Under the pieces are notes generated by a model. The model saw only the letters and a program-made list of their open reading frames with translations, was not told where the DNA came from and searched no databases. Shown here one piece after another: positions 18,188 through 26,523 of a stretch of 64,000 bases of DNA. Source of the stretch: Sphingobium arseniciresistens (GTDB lineage Bacteria > Pseudomonadota > Alphaproteobacteria > Sphingomonadales > Sphingomonadaceae); assembly GCA_029167225.1 (NCBI GenBank), contig JARFNK010000010.1, positions 1-64,000 of the forward strand, written 5' to 3'. Within the stretch, counting starts at the first letter, position 1. Each line of letters begins with the position of its first letter. A program made the translations under genes and the position numbers.

Positions 18188-18811
18188 ATGAACGACATCA
18201 CGACCGCCCGCCCGACCCCGCTCCGCATCGGCTCCCCAGCGCCTGATTTTCGGGCGCGTTCCACCATGGGCGATTTTCAGCTGTCGGCGCTGCGCGGCCA
18301 TTGGGTGATTTTCTTTTCCCATCCGGCTGACTTCACACCGGTATGCAGCACCGAATTCGCGGCCCTTTCGCGGCGGCAGGCGGATTTTGACGCGCTCAAC
18401 TGCCGGTTGGTCGGCCTGTCAGTGGACAGCCTCTACGCCCATATCGCTTGGGTTCGGGCGCTGAACGATCTGTTCGACGTGCAAGTCGGCTTCCCGATCA
18501 TCGAAGATCCCGGCATGGCCGTGGGCCGTGCCTATGGCATGATTGATGAGGATGCGACCAACAGCATGACCATGCGTTCGACCTTCTTCATCGACCCGCA
18601 GGGCGTCGTCCGAGCCACAACCGCCTATCCCCATAATGTCGGCCGGTCGGTGGAGGAAATGCTCCGCCTGCTGCACGCGCTGCAACGGGTCGATGGCGGG
18701 AGCAGCCTGACACCTGAAGGATGGGTGCCGGGTCAACCCACACTGCTGCCTGCTGCAGAAAGCGCCGACGCAGCACCCGACTGGTTCTGTCGGCTGGAGT
18801 TTCAGCCATGA
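18188..18811 (+). CDS. Peroxiredoxin (Prx6/1-Cys-like, AhpC/TSA family)
   Basis: A 207-residue cytosolic peroxidase. The peroxidatic cysteine is Cys53 in HPADFTPVCSTEF; IGSPAPDF opens the fold, MRSTFFIDPQGVVRA lies in the middle and DWFCRLEF near the C terminus, as in Prx6-type bacterial enzymes. It would reduce peroxides, or possibly polysulfides, at the cost of cellular thiols. The ATG at 18188 has AGGAAAG upstream. Its stop overlaps the arsR start (ATGA), so both genes are co-regulated from the divergent region. Confidence 0.9.
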   Translation: MNDITTARPTPLRIGSPAPDFRARSTMGDFQLSALRGHWVIFFSHPADFTPVCSTEFAALSRRQADFDALNCRLVGLSVDSLYAHIAWVRALNDLFDVQVGFPIIEDPGMAVGRAYGMIDEDATNSMTMRSTFFIDPQGVVRATTAYPHNVGRSVEEMLRLLHALQRVDGGSSLTPEGWVPGQPTLLPAAESADAAPDWFCRLEFQP

Positions 18812-19191
18812 GCGCGCTTCATGAGAACCGCGAAGCCGCCACTGTTGCCGCCGAAAAGATCAAGATTTTCGCCCAGCCGCAGCGGCTGATGATCCTGTCC
18901 TGCCTGCTGCGCGGCGAACGCAATGTGGGCGAGATCGCGGATGTCACCGGCATCGGCCAGCCGGCCCTCAGCCAGCAATTGGCCGAATTGCGCCGCGCGG
19001 ACCTCGTCCAGACGCGCAAGGAAGCCAAGCTGGTTTGGTATATGCTGGCAGACGACAACGTCGCGCTGTGTGTCCGCAATATAGAGGCGATCTTCGGCAA
19101 CGAAGGCAACCCTGAATTACCACCAGCAGCAAAGCCGACTTTGCAGTTGCCGCCAGCCGATGGCGTGGCAGGTTTTGCCCGCGTCCTTTGA
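18808..19191 (+). CDS. ArsR-family transcriptional regulator (candidate sulfide/persulfide sensor)
   Basis: A 127-residue winged-helix repressor: IFAQPQRLMILSCLLRGE, the recognition helix TGIGQPALSQQLAELR, then a wing with VQTRKEAKLVWYML. Overall it resembles the BigR/SqrR group, which senses persulfides through a cysteine pair. It has Cys32 and Cys88, but on my hand alignment neither falls exactly on the BigR sensor positions (Cys32 is off by one, Cys88 several residues early). It is coupled to the peroxiredoxin gene and divergent from the sulfide operon, so control of both through the palindrome at 18111-18125 is likely. The 25-residue C-terminal tail is Pro/Ala-rich. Confidence 0.85.
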   Translation: MSALHENREAATVAAEKIKIFAQPQRLMILSCLLRGERNVGEIADVTGIGQPALSQQLAELRRADLVQTRKEAKLVWYMLADDNVALCVRNIEAIFGNEGNPELPPAAKPTLQLPPADGVAGFARVL

Positions 19192-19472
19192 CTGCAGAAT
19201 TAAAAACCGGGCGGCCGGTTCAGTTTGATTATGAGGCGACCAGGAATCTCCGGGCGGTCCAGACTTTGCTTGGGCACACGAAAATTGAAAGCGCAGCCCG
19301 ATATCTCGGAGTTGATGTAGAGGACGCTTTGACGTTGGCAGAAGGCACGGAAATCCAATGTCGGCCTCGCTCCGCGCAACTGCGCGAAGCCAGGCCGGAG
19401 GCAGACGTCGTAGTATGCCCACGGACTGTTCCGCCATTTTCCGCACCGGCGGCCGGCCCAGGGCTGGCCTAG
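19188..19472 (+). pseudogene. Tyrosine integrase, C-terminal fragment
   Basis: The segment TRNLRAVQTLLGHTKIES followed by ARYLGVDVEDALTLAE is the end of a phage/transposon-type tyrosine integrase, including the catalytic His of LLGHTK and the Tyr of RYLG. Nothing of the rest of the catalytic domain is present: the frame begins only about 13 codons before the match, close behind the arsR stop. The last 35 codons (from QCRPRSAQ on) do not match. It marks a recombination junction between the sulfide locus and the ClC gene. Confidence 0.7.
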
Positions 19473-19575
19473 AGCAGATTCCGATCCGATTGCATCGGTT
19501 TGGCTACTCTAAGCTTTTGGTTTACCGCATTTTCCGAGCCAGCAGCCGATTCCGTCTGCTTGGAAAATGCTCTAG
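19469..19575. repeat. 107-bp palindromic intergenic element with 8-bp inverted ends
   Basis: The ends are CTAGAGCA (19469-19476) and TGCTCTAG (19568-19575), perfect inverted repeats. Inside, on the minus strand, GCATTTTCC pairs with GGAAAATGC, and CCGAT-GCA-ATCGG forms a second small stem. This is the build of the short palindromic repeats scattered between alphaproteobacterial genes. The element ends exactly on the last codon of the ClC gene: its TAG is that gene's stop. It may also act as a transcription terminator for ClC. Confidence 0.6.
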
Positions 19576-21323
19576 TCCTCGCCATACAGGTCGCGCTGCG
19601 AGCGATCGATCTCATCGGCATAGCGCTTGCGGACATATTTTTCGGTAAGCATGCCCAGGATGCGGCCGTCCAGGTCGACAACCGCGAGATCGTCAGCGCC
19701 GCTGTCGTCAAAGCGCTCCATGATGGCGCCGATCGACAAGTCGGGCGAGAGCGTGACATCGCGCAGGATGGAGAGGTCCGATATAGGGCGCTCGCCGGCG
19801 CCGGTGTCGGCGAAGACCGCAGCCGTGGGCACTAGGCCGGCATAGTGGTGAGCCTCATCCTCGAGCAGGACACGACTGGTCGATCCCAGCGGAAACTGCC
19901 GCTTGAAATCGGCCATGGGCAGGGTCGGCAAAGCGGTGGCCGGTGCGACGCGCATCATCTTGCGCGCCGTCAACGACCGCATCCAGCCGATGTCGCGCGC
20001 GCTGCGAACCACCTCGCCGCGCAGATGCAGGCGCCAGGTCGAGAAGGAATAGCCGAACCGCTCGCGGACCAGGGCGCTCGAGCAAAGCGCGGCGGTGAGG
20101 ACAACCGCCGTGATCCCGAAATCATGGGTCGCTTCCAGGACGAGCAGCGACAGCGTCATGGGTCCGCCGACGACCGCAACCGCCAGGGCCGCCATGCCGA
20201 CGAGCGCGGCGTCCACGGGCGAGAGGATCACGACGCCGGGAATAAGGCTCCATAGCCTTGCGAAGATCTGTCCCAGCAGCGCGCCCAGGAACAGCGATGC
20301 AAAGAACAGCCCGCCGCGGAAGCCGAAGCCAAGCGACACGATCGAGGCCAGACCTTTCAGCGCGAAGATGAATGCCAACGAGCCCAGGGCCAGCTCGCTG
20401 CCCATGGTGAGATGCAGGGCGCCATGGCCAGCGGACAGCGCGTGAGGCGAGGCCATCGCGATCGGAATCAGGATCAGCCCACCAAGAGCCGGTCTGGACC
20501 ATTCCGGCAGCCTGGTACGCCGGACCCCTGCCTCGGCAACCGAGACCAATTGCATGAGCGCGATGCCGACAAGCGCCGCGATCAATCCGAGAGCGGCATA
20601 AAGCAGATAGTCGACCGTGGCGAGATGCTGGCTGCTGGTGGCCGCGATGAGATAGGGCGTTGCGCCCAGTGTGCGGGCCGTGACAACGGCGGCCAAGGCG
20701 GCGGCCGCAACCGGCGCGATACTGGCAGGCGTGTAGGCGCCGATCACGATCTCGAACGCATAGAATGCGCCCGTGAGCGGGGCGCCGAACGCCGCGCCGA
20801 TCGCTGCGCCCGACCCGGCGCCCACCAGAACGCGAAGGTCGTTGCGGCGCACATTGAGCCATTTCCCGGTGAACGAGGCAATCCCACCGCCCGCCTGCGC
20901 GTAGGCCGCTTCCAGCCCGACCGACGCGCCGCACCCATTGGAGATGAGGGTCTGTCCGCACACGAGCAGCGTGTCTCGAAACGGTATGCGCCCGCCATGT
21001 AGCGCATTGGCTTCGACAACGTCGATCGCCGTCCGCTTGTGCTTGCGCACCAACAGGATGATCGCTCCGAGCAGCAGCCCTCCAAAGGGAAGCGCCAGGA
21101 GCCGGACCGGAGAGATGGTCGCAAGGGCGCTCAGGCGGTCGGCGATCTGGAGATCGTAGAATGTCGATTGCAGGACATGTGCTGCTGCACCGAGTCCCGC
21201 AGCGAGCAGGCCCGCGGCAATGCCGATGCCGACCGCGAGCAGGATGAAGCTGGCTTCGCTCGATCGAAACAGGCGCCGCGCGGCCGAAACAATCCCGGTG
21301 GGACGCAGCAGGCGCTCAACCAT
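19572..21323 (-). CDS. ClC-family chloride channel/antiporter with CBS domains
   Basis: A 583-residue membrane protein. The ClC core (about 25-425) shows GCGASVGLEAAYAQAGG in place of the classical GREGP loop, GSGAAIGAAFGAPLTGAFYA and FGFRGGLFFASLFLGAL. The C-terminal 150 residues form a CBS pair, ending DDLAVVDLDGRILGMLTEKY, likely for nucleotide regulation. Members exchange chloride for protons or conduct it. The frame opens at 21359, but ATG at 21323 (MVERLLRP) places the first helix normally. The stop codon is provided by the end of the palindromic repeat, so the original C terminus may differ. Confidence 0.88.
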   Translation of the reverse strand: MVERLLRPTGIVSAARRLFRSSEASFILLAVGIGIAAGLLAAGLGAAAHVLQSTFYDLQIADRLSALATISPVRLLALPFGGLLLGAIILLVRKHKRTAIDVVEANALHGGRIPFRDTLLVCGQTLISNGCGASVGLEAAYAQAGGGIASFTGKWLNVRRNDLRVLVGAGSGAAIGAAFGAPLTGAFYAFEIVIGAYTPASIAPVAAAALAAVVTARTLGATPYLIAATSSQHLATVDYLLYAALGLIAALVGIALMQLVSVAEAGVRRTRLPEWSRPALGGLILIPIAMASPHALSAGHGALHLTMGSELALGSLAFIFALKGLASIVSLGFGFRGGLFFASLFLGALLGQIFARLWSLIPGVVILSPVDAALVGMAALAVAVVGGPMTLSLLVLEATHDFGITAVVLTAALCSSALVRERFGYSFSTWRLHLRGEVVRSARDIGWMRSLTARKMMRVAPATALPTLPMADFKRQFPLGSTSRVLLEDEAHHYAGLVPTAAVFADTGAGERPISDLSILRDVTLSPDLSIGAIMERFDDSGADDLAVVDLDGRILGMLTEKYVRKRYADEIDRSQRDLYGED

Positions 21324-21450
21324 CGGAGATATCTTTGTAGCCCCTGCGACGTGGCGCAATGGAAATCATTGGAAACATGACAGGCATTACCGTTTGAGCG
21401 CGAGTCTCGAAAATGCGAAGGAGCGCTGTTCCCTTAGATCGGCCCCTGTC

Positions 21451-21735
21451 ATGAGTCTCGCGGGGAATGCCCAAACCGCGATCTATTTTCCATCGCCGCA
21501 TCTCGATCCGGTGCCTTTCCGGATCGGTGCCTTCGCCCTGCCCTGGTACAGCCTTGCCTATATCGCCGGTATCCTGCTGGGCTGGTTCTACCTAGGCCGG
21601 CTGCTCGACCAGGACGGCGCTCCGATGCGGCGCGATCACGCCGATGGCCTCGTCGCCTGGGTCACGCTGGGCATCATCCTGGGCGGCCGTTTCGCTTATG
21701 TCCTCTTCTACGATCCCTCGCATCATTGCTACTGA
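21451..21735 (+). pseudogene. lgt: Prolipoprotein diacylglyceryl transferase, N-terminal fragment
   Basis: From ATG at 21451 the protein begins as Lgt: YFPSPHLDPVPFRIGAFALPWYSL, two membrane helices, and GRFAYVLFYDPS, then stops after 94 residues. Real Lgt has about 280-300 residues, and the catalytic Arg/His region beyond the third helix is missing. Lgt is essential, so a complete copy must exist elsewhere. This partial copy looks like a rearrangement junction at the left border of the catabolic cluster. Confidence 0.75.
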
Positions 21736-22000
21736 CAGAGGGCATGACCCAGGGACGCGCTGTACCAAGCCGAGCTCTTTCGGTTGATTCGGAGCGGGCA
21801 ATCTCGCCTTGGTCCCGCTTTGTGACTGAACTATCCAGTCAGTCCGCCGATGGTGCTTACCTGGTGATTACTTTCGTTTGATTTCTCCGCCAATATTTCA
21901 AAATTTCTTATGAAAATCAATTTTATAAGGGATTTTTGACCCTGTGGCCTGGTACTTTCGCTACCGGCGTAAATAGGCCGCACACAAGCATGAAAGTCGG
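21736..22000. other. AT-rich non-coding patch at the cluster border
   Basis: No frame here is credible. Bases 21870-21945 are clearly richer in A and T than the surroundings (for example AATATTTCAAAATTTC), unlike the rest of the window. It follows the broken lgt fragment and precedes the decayed hydrolase; no clear hairpin or promoter was recognised. Confidence 0.4.
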
Positions 22001-22321
22001 TCACGGTATCGGCGCTGAGTGCATGAAGGCCAGTATGCGCGCTGCCCGCTCTTCCTGAAATGCCCGATCGTCCGATTGCGGCGGGCAAAGCGGGATGGCG
22101 TCGACAAGGTCATCGCCAATGGCCATGCTGTCATCGGCCAGCGGCTCATCATCATCGGCGGCGATCATGGCGGAATGGCGCAGATGCGGGAACCGGGCCG
22201 CGGCGTGCCCGGCACAATGACATGGCGATCCCGTGCCTGCATGGCGATCCGTGCAGCAACACGGTTGGCCGCGCCCGACGCCGATCTCGCGATAGTGGAT
22301 CTGCCCGAAGCTCAGGTCCAT
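22001..22321 (-). pseudogene. Alpha/beta hydrolase remnant (last position of the leuCD-type operon)
   Basis: The frame starts DLSFGQIHYREIGVGRGQ, a typical opening of small alpha/beta hydrolases. The expected continuation PTVLLHGSPCR appears in the neighbouring frame (about 22260-22230), then fragments such as DEPLADDSMAIGDDLVDAI recur in the first frame. No nucleophile elbow or C-terminal part is found. It lies 57 bases after leuD on the same strand, so it was probably the last gene of that catabolic operon before it decayed or was cut by the rearrangement. Confidence 0.55.
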
Positions 22322-22378
22322 TGAGCCGCATGCCGCCGATCTCGGCTGACGTTCCGCTCATGCCATCGCAAAACCCGT

Positions 22379-22966
22379 TTACTGCAGGCCCACCCAGGCT
22401 CGTTCGCGACGCAACCCCGCTTCATAGGCGACGATATCCGCCTCCCGCTGGGCGATCAGGCCGATCTCGTCCAGCCCGTTCAACAGGCAGTGGCGGCGGA
22501 AGGCGTCCATCTCAAAGGGGAAGTCGTCGCCTGCTTCGCTGGTGACACGATTGGCTTCCAGATCGACGGTCACGCTCCCTTCCCGCGCCGCCGCCAGCAG
22601 CCGCTCGACCGCCTCATGCGGCAATGCGATCAGCGCGAGCCCATTCTTGGCGCTGTTGCCCGAGAAGATATCTGCAAAGCTGGGTGCGATGACGGCGCGA
22701 AAGCCCATGTCGAGCAGTGCCCAGGGCGCATGCTCGCGGCTTGATCCACAGCCGAAATTCTCGCCTGCGATCAGGATGGACGCGCCCGCATAGCGCGGCT
22801 GGTCGAAGATATTGGAAGGATCCTCGCGCAGCTGTTCGAACGCTCCCTTGCCGAGCCCGGCGCGCGTGATGACCTTCAGCCAACGGGACGGAATGATGAT
22901 GTCAGTATCGACATTCTTGGCGCCAAAAGGAACCGCAATGCCGGTGACAGAACGAAAAGGACGCAT
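22379..22966 (-). CDS. LeuD-type small subunit of an aconitase-family hydro-lyase
   Basis: A 195-residue swivel-domain subunit: NVDTDIIIPSRWLK, GENFGCGSSREHAPWAL and APSFADIFSGNSAKNGL, all diagnostic for isopropylmalate dehydratase small subunits. With LeuC it would (de)hydrate a malate-type acid. In this operon (FAD monooxygenase, racemase-like, HMG-lyase-like, CaiB, LeuC, LeuD) no leucine-biosynthesis gene is present, so a catabolic role such as maleate, citraconate or dimethylmaleate hydration is more likely than leucine synthesis (inference). Its start overlaps the leuC stop (TGATG). Confidence 0.88.
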   Translation of the reverse strand: MRPFRSVTGIAVPFGAKNVDTDIIIPSRWLKVITRAGLGKGAFEQLREDPSNIFDQPRYAGASILIAGENFGCGSSREHAPWALLDMGFRAVIAPSFADIFSGNSAKNGLALIALPHEAVERLLAAAREGSVTVDLEANRVTSEAGDDFPFEMDAFRRHCLLNGLDEIGLIAQREADIVAYEAGLRRERAWVGLQ

Positions 22967-24372
22967 CAGATGACCTCCAGCGTGCGAACATCGGTCAGCT
23001 TGCCGGTGACGGCGGCGGCAGCGGCCATCGGCGGCGACACGAGATGGGTGCGTGCGCCAGGTCCCTGACGCCCCACGAAATTGCGGTTACTGGTGGAGGC
23101 GCAGCGCTGGCCCGCCGGCACCTTGTCAGCGTTCATGCCCAGACACATGGAGCATCCCGGATCGCGCCATTCAAAGCCCGCTTCGATGAAGATGCGGTCC
23201 AGCCCTTCGGCTTCCGCCTGCAATTTCACAAGGCCGGAACCAGGCACGACCATCGCCCTCTTGACGCTGGCGGCGATCTTTCGTCCGCGAAGGATGGCGG
23301 CGGCCTCGCGCAGGTCCTCGATCCGGCTGTTGGTGCAACTGCCGATGAAGATCTGATCGATGGCGATGCTCTCCATCGGCGTGCCCGGCTCCAGCCCCAT
23401 ATAGTCGAGCGCCTTGCCCATGGCGGCGGCGCGCACGGGTTCGGCAGCGAGTGACGGCACCGCGCCATTGATCGGCGCGCTGTCCTCCGGGCTGGTCCCC
23501 CAGGTGACGGTCGGTGCGATGTCGGCGGCGTCAATCTCGACAAGCGCATCGAACCGGGCGTCGGGATCGCTGCTGAGCGTCTGCCACCAGGCGAGCGCAG
23601 CATCCCAGTCGGCGCCCTTGGGCGCCCGCGGGCGGCCCTGCACATAGGCGAAGGTCTTCTCGTCCGGCGCGACCAGGCCCGCCCGCGCGCCCGCCTCGAT
23701 CGCCATGTTGCACAGGGTCATGCGCGCTTCGATCGACATGCCTTCGACCGCGGAGCCCATGAACTCGATGACATGGCCTGTGCCGCCCGCCGTGCCGATC
23801 TTCGCGATCAGGTGCAGCGCGACATCCTTCGATGTGACGCCGCGGCCCAGCGTACCGTCGATCCGCACCGCCATGTTCCGCGACTTGCGAAGCAGCAGCG
23901 CCTGCGTGGCGAACACTGTCTCGATCTCCGACGTTCCGATGCCGAAGGCCAGCGCGCCCAGCGCGCCATGGGTGGAGGTATGGCTGTCGCCGCAGACCAG
24001 CGTGACGCCTGGCAGAGTGAACCCCTGTTCCGGGCCGACGACATGGACGATGCCCTGTTCGCGCGCGGTCATCTCATAATATTCGATGCCGAAGTCCCGG
24101 CAATTTTGTTCGAGCACGGCAAGCTGGGTTGCCGACATCGGGTCATCGATGGGCTTGTCCCGATCGCTTGTGGGCACATTGTGATCAGGCATCGCCAATG
24201 TCAGTTCCGGGCGGCGCAGGCGGCGGCCGGCGGCGCGCAGCCCCTCGAACGCCTGGGGCGTGGACACTTCGTGAATCAGATGGCGATCGACGCCGATCAG
24301 GCAGGTGCCATCATCCTGCATGGCGATGACATGATCGTCCCAGATCCTGTCGTAAAGCGTGCGTGCTGTCAT
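22966..24372 (-). CDS. LeuC-type large subunit of an aconitase-family hydro-lyase
   Basis: A 468-residue [4Fe-4S] subunit. Substrate and cluster motifs: [32 protein letters not shown] with the first cluster Cys, and GCSMCLGMN with the other two; [19 protein letters not shown] closes it. The catalytic family is stereospecific hydration/dehydration of 2- or 3-hydroxy diacids. ATG at 24372 (MTARTLYD) is chosen over the upstream TTG at 24393. Context is catabolic (CoA-transferase and lyase next to it), so known relatives to consider are maleate, citraconate and dimethylmaleate hydratases. Substrate not provable from sequence. Confidence 0.88.
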   Translation of the reverse strand: MTARTLYDRIWDDHVIAMQDDGTCLIGVDRHLIHEVSTPQAFEGLRAAGRRLRRPELTLAMPDHNVPTSDRDKPIDDPMSATQLAVLEQNCRDFGIEYYEMTAREQGIVHVVGPEQGFTLPGVTLVCGDSHTSTHGALGALAFGIGTSEIETVFATQALLLRKSRNMAVRIDGTLGRGVTSKDVALHLIAKIGTAGGTGHVIEFMGSAVEGMSIEARMTLCNMAIEAGARAGLVAPDEKTFAYVQGRPRAPKGADWDAALAWWQTLSSDPDARFDALVEIDAADIAPTVTWGTSPEDSAPINGAVPSLAAEPVRAAAMGKALDYMGLEPGTPMESIAIDQIFIGSCTNSRIEDLREAAAILRGRKIAASVKRAMVVPGSGLVKLQAEAEGLDRIFIEAGFEWRDPGCSMCLGMNADKVPAGQRCASTSNRNFVGRQGPGARTHLVSPPMAAAAAVTGKLTDVRTLEVI

Positions 24373-24396
24373 GTTCGGGGGTTCCGGAGGCAAGGG

Positions 24397-25593
24397 TCAG
24401 ATGATGTCTTTGGCGGCAAGACGCGCCAGCTCGGCCTCGTCCATACCGAGCAATTCGGTATAGATTTCGGCATTATGCTCACCGACCGCGCCGGGCGCAA
24501 GCCGGCGGATCGAGCCGGGCGTGTCGGATAATTTCGGGAAGCTGTTCTGCATCCTGAACTTGCCCCAGCGAGGCGAGTCGACCTCGACCAGCGCTTCGCG
24601 CGCATTGAAATGCGGGTCTTCCAGCATGTCCGCCGCACGATAGATCTTGCCCGCCGGGATGCTGTATTCGATCATCATCGCCTCCAGTTCATCGATGGTC
24701 AGCGTGCGGGTCCACTCGGCGATGATGTCGTCCAGTTCCCCCTGGTGTCGGCCGCGGGCGCCATGCGTCGCGTAGCGTTCGTCATTGGCCAGTTCCGGCC
24801 GCGCCATCGCCATGCAGAGCCGGCCGAAGATGGCGTCCTGATTGGCGCCGATCAGATATTCGCCGTCGCTCGTCGGGTAGACGTTGGACGGCGCGATATT
24901 CTCCAGGATCGACCCTGATCGCTTCCGCACATGGCCCGCGACCATATATTCGGGCACCAGGCTTTCCATGACCTGCAAGACGGCTTCATAGAGCGCGCTG
25001 TCCACCACCTGCCCCTTGCCTGTCTTCTCGCGCGCATGGAGCGCGGCGAGCGCGCCCATGCAGCCATAGGTGCCGGCAAGGGAGTCGCCGATCGACACCC
25101 CCATCCGGCTCGGCGCGCGATCGGGGTCGCCGACGATATAGCGCCAGCCACCCATGGCCTCGCCAATGCCGCCAAAGCCCGCGCGTGACGAATAGGGACC
25201 GGTCTGGCCATAGCCCGACACGCGCACGATGATGAGGCCCGGGTTGATCCTATGCAGCACATCCGGGCCAAGCCCCCATTTCTCCATCGTGCCGGGCTTG
25301 AAATTCTCGATCAGGATATCCGCATGGGCGACCAGCTTGCGAACGATCTCCTGCCCCTCCGGCTCGCGAAGATTGGCCGAGACGGATCGCTTGTTGCGGG
25401 CCACGACCTCCCACCACACCTTCGCTTCGCCATGGCCCCAATCGCGCATCGGATCGCCCTGTTTGGGCGGCTCCACCTTGATGACATCCGCGCCCATGTC
25501 GCCCAGCAACTGGCCGCAAAAAGGGCCCGCGATCAGCTGACCCAGTTCGATGACACGGATGTCGGACAGGGCGCCCGGATTGTGCATGTCCAT
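24397..25593 (-). CDS. CaiB/BaiF family (class III) CoA-transferase
   Basis: A 398-residue cytosolic enzyme transferring CoA between carboxylic acids. The family start (VIELGQLIAGPFCGQLLGD), MGADVIKVEPP, NKRSVSANLREPEGQ and the catalytic Asp in VSIGDSLAGTYG are all present. In this operon it probably activates the hydroxy-diacid made by the LeuCD pair, for example malate or citramalate, giving the CoA ester cleaved by the HMG-CoA-lyase homolog directly upstream (12 bases apart). Donor and acceptor are inferred only from context. Confidence 0.9.
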   Translation of the reverse strand: MDMHNPGALSDIRVIELGQLIAGPFCGQLLGDMGADVIKVEPPKQGDPMRDWGHGEAKVWWEVVARNKRSVSANLREPEGQEIVRKLVAHADILIENFKPGTMEKWGLGPDVLHRINPGLIIVRVSGYGQTGPYSSRAGFGGIGEAMGGWRYIVGDPDRAPSRMGVSIGDSLAGTYGCMGALAALHAREKTGKGQVVDSALYEAVLQVMESLVPEYMVAGHVRKRSGSILENIAPSNVYPTSDGEYLIGANQDAIFGRLCMAMARPELANDERYATHGARGRHQGELDDIIAEWTRTLTIDELEAMMIEYSIPAGKIYRAADMLEDPHFNAREALVEVDSPRWGKFRMQNSFPKLSDTPGSIRRLAPGAVGEHNAEIYTELLGMDEAELARLAAKDII

Positions 25594-25605
25594 CTTCTGT
25601 TGCTC

Positions 25606-26508
25606 CTATTGGCGGGCGGGCGGATAGGTGCCGGCGCGCGCGACCATGGAAGGCAGCACCTTCCCCATGACCGTCGCGAACCAGCCATTGGCGTCGATCA
25701 GCGCGCCGAGGTCCACGCCCGTCTCGATCCCGGATCGCTCCAGCAGATATTGCACGTCCTCGGTCGATACATTGCCTGCCGCGCCGGGTGCGAACGGGCA
25801 GCCGCCAAGGCCGCCGAGCGACGCATCGATCGTCGTCGCCCCTGCCTCCACCGCCGCCCAGACATTGGCGATGCCCGTATTGCGCGTATCGTGGAAGTGG
25901 CAGCGGATAGGCATGCCGGGCACCGCCTGCCGCACGCGCGTCACCAGCGCCGTCACCTCGGCCGGCACGGCGACGCCGATCGTGTCTGCCAGTGCTATCT
26001 CGCTCGGGCCGGCCTGCGCCAGCTCCAGCGCCATCGCGACGACATGATCGGGCGCGACGGCGCCCTCGAACGGACAGCCGAACGCCGCGCTGATCGTGAC
26101 CTGCGCGCCTCGTCCCGCGGCTTTGGCCAGCCCGATGATCTCGTGCGCGGTTTGCACGGATTCGGCGCTTGTCTGCCCCTGATTGCGGATCGCGAACGTA
26201 TCGCTCGCCACCGTTACCGCGCCCAGTTCGTCCACCTTCGTCAGCAGCGCCCGCTCGGCGCCGCGCCTATTCAAAACCAGCCCGACATAGGTTGCGCCAT
26301 CCCGATCAGGCAGGGCAGCGATCACCGCCTCCGCATCCGCCATCTGCGGCACGCGGCGCGGACTGACGAAGCTCGCCACCTCGATCCGCCTGACACCTGC
26401 AGCAAGCGCGCGCTCGACCAGCGCGACCTTGTCGGCGGTGGACACGATCAGGCTTTCATTCTGAAGCCCGTCGCGTGGTCCTACCTCGACCAGTTCGATC
26501 CTGCGCAC
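25606..26508 (-). CDS. HMG-CoA lyase-like (DRE-TIM) C-C lyase
   Basis: A 300-residue TIM-barrel metal-dependent lyase: VEVGPRDGLQNE at the N terminus, RIEVASFVSPRRVPQMAD, HFHDTRNTGIANV with the metal His pair, and the signature GGLGGCPFAPGAAGNVSTED with the catalytic Cys. True HMG-CoA lyase splits HMG-CoA to acetyl-CoA and acetoacetate. Close relatives in catabolic clusters act on other 3-hydroxyacyl-CoA esters such as citramalyl-CoA, which would give acetyl-CoA plus pyruvate. The neighbouring CaiB and LeuCD genes favour that type of reaction (inference). Confidence 0.87.
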   Translation of the reverse strand: MRRIELVEVGPRDGLQNESLIVSTADKVALVERALAAGVRRIEVASFVSPRRVPQMADAEAVIAALPDRDGATYVGLVLNRRGAERALLTKVDELGAVTVASDTFAIRNQGQTSAESVQTAHEIIGLAKAAGRGAQVTISAAFGCPFEGAVAPDHVVAMALELAQAGPSEIALADTIGVAVPAEVTALVTRVRQAVPGMPIRCHFHDTRNTGIANVWAAVEAGATTIDASLGGLGGCPFAPGAAGNVSTEDVQYLLERSGIETGVDLGALIDANGWFATVMGKVLPSMVARAGTYPPARQ

Positions 26509-26523
26509 GCTTGCTCTCTCCCT

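Noticed and set aside
22379..24372. LeuC/LeuD as leucine biosynthesis genes
   Set aside because: No leuA or leuB nearby; the genes are fused by overlap into an operon with CoA-transferase, lyase and monooxygenase, which fits catabolism better.
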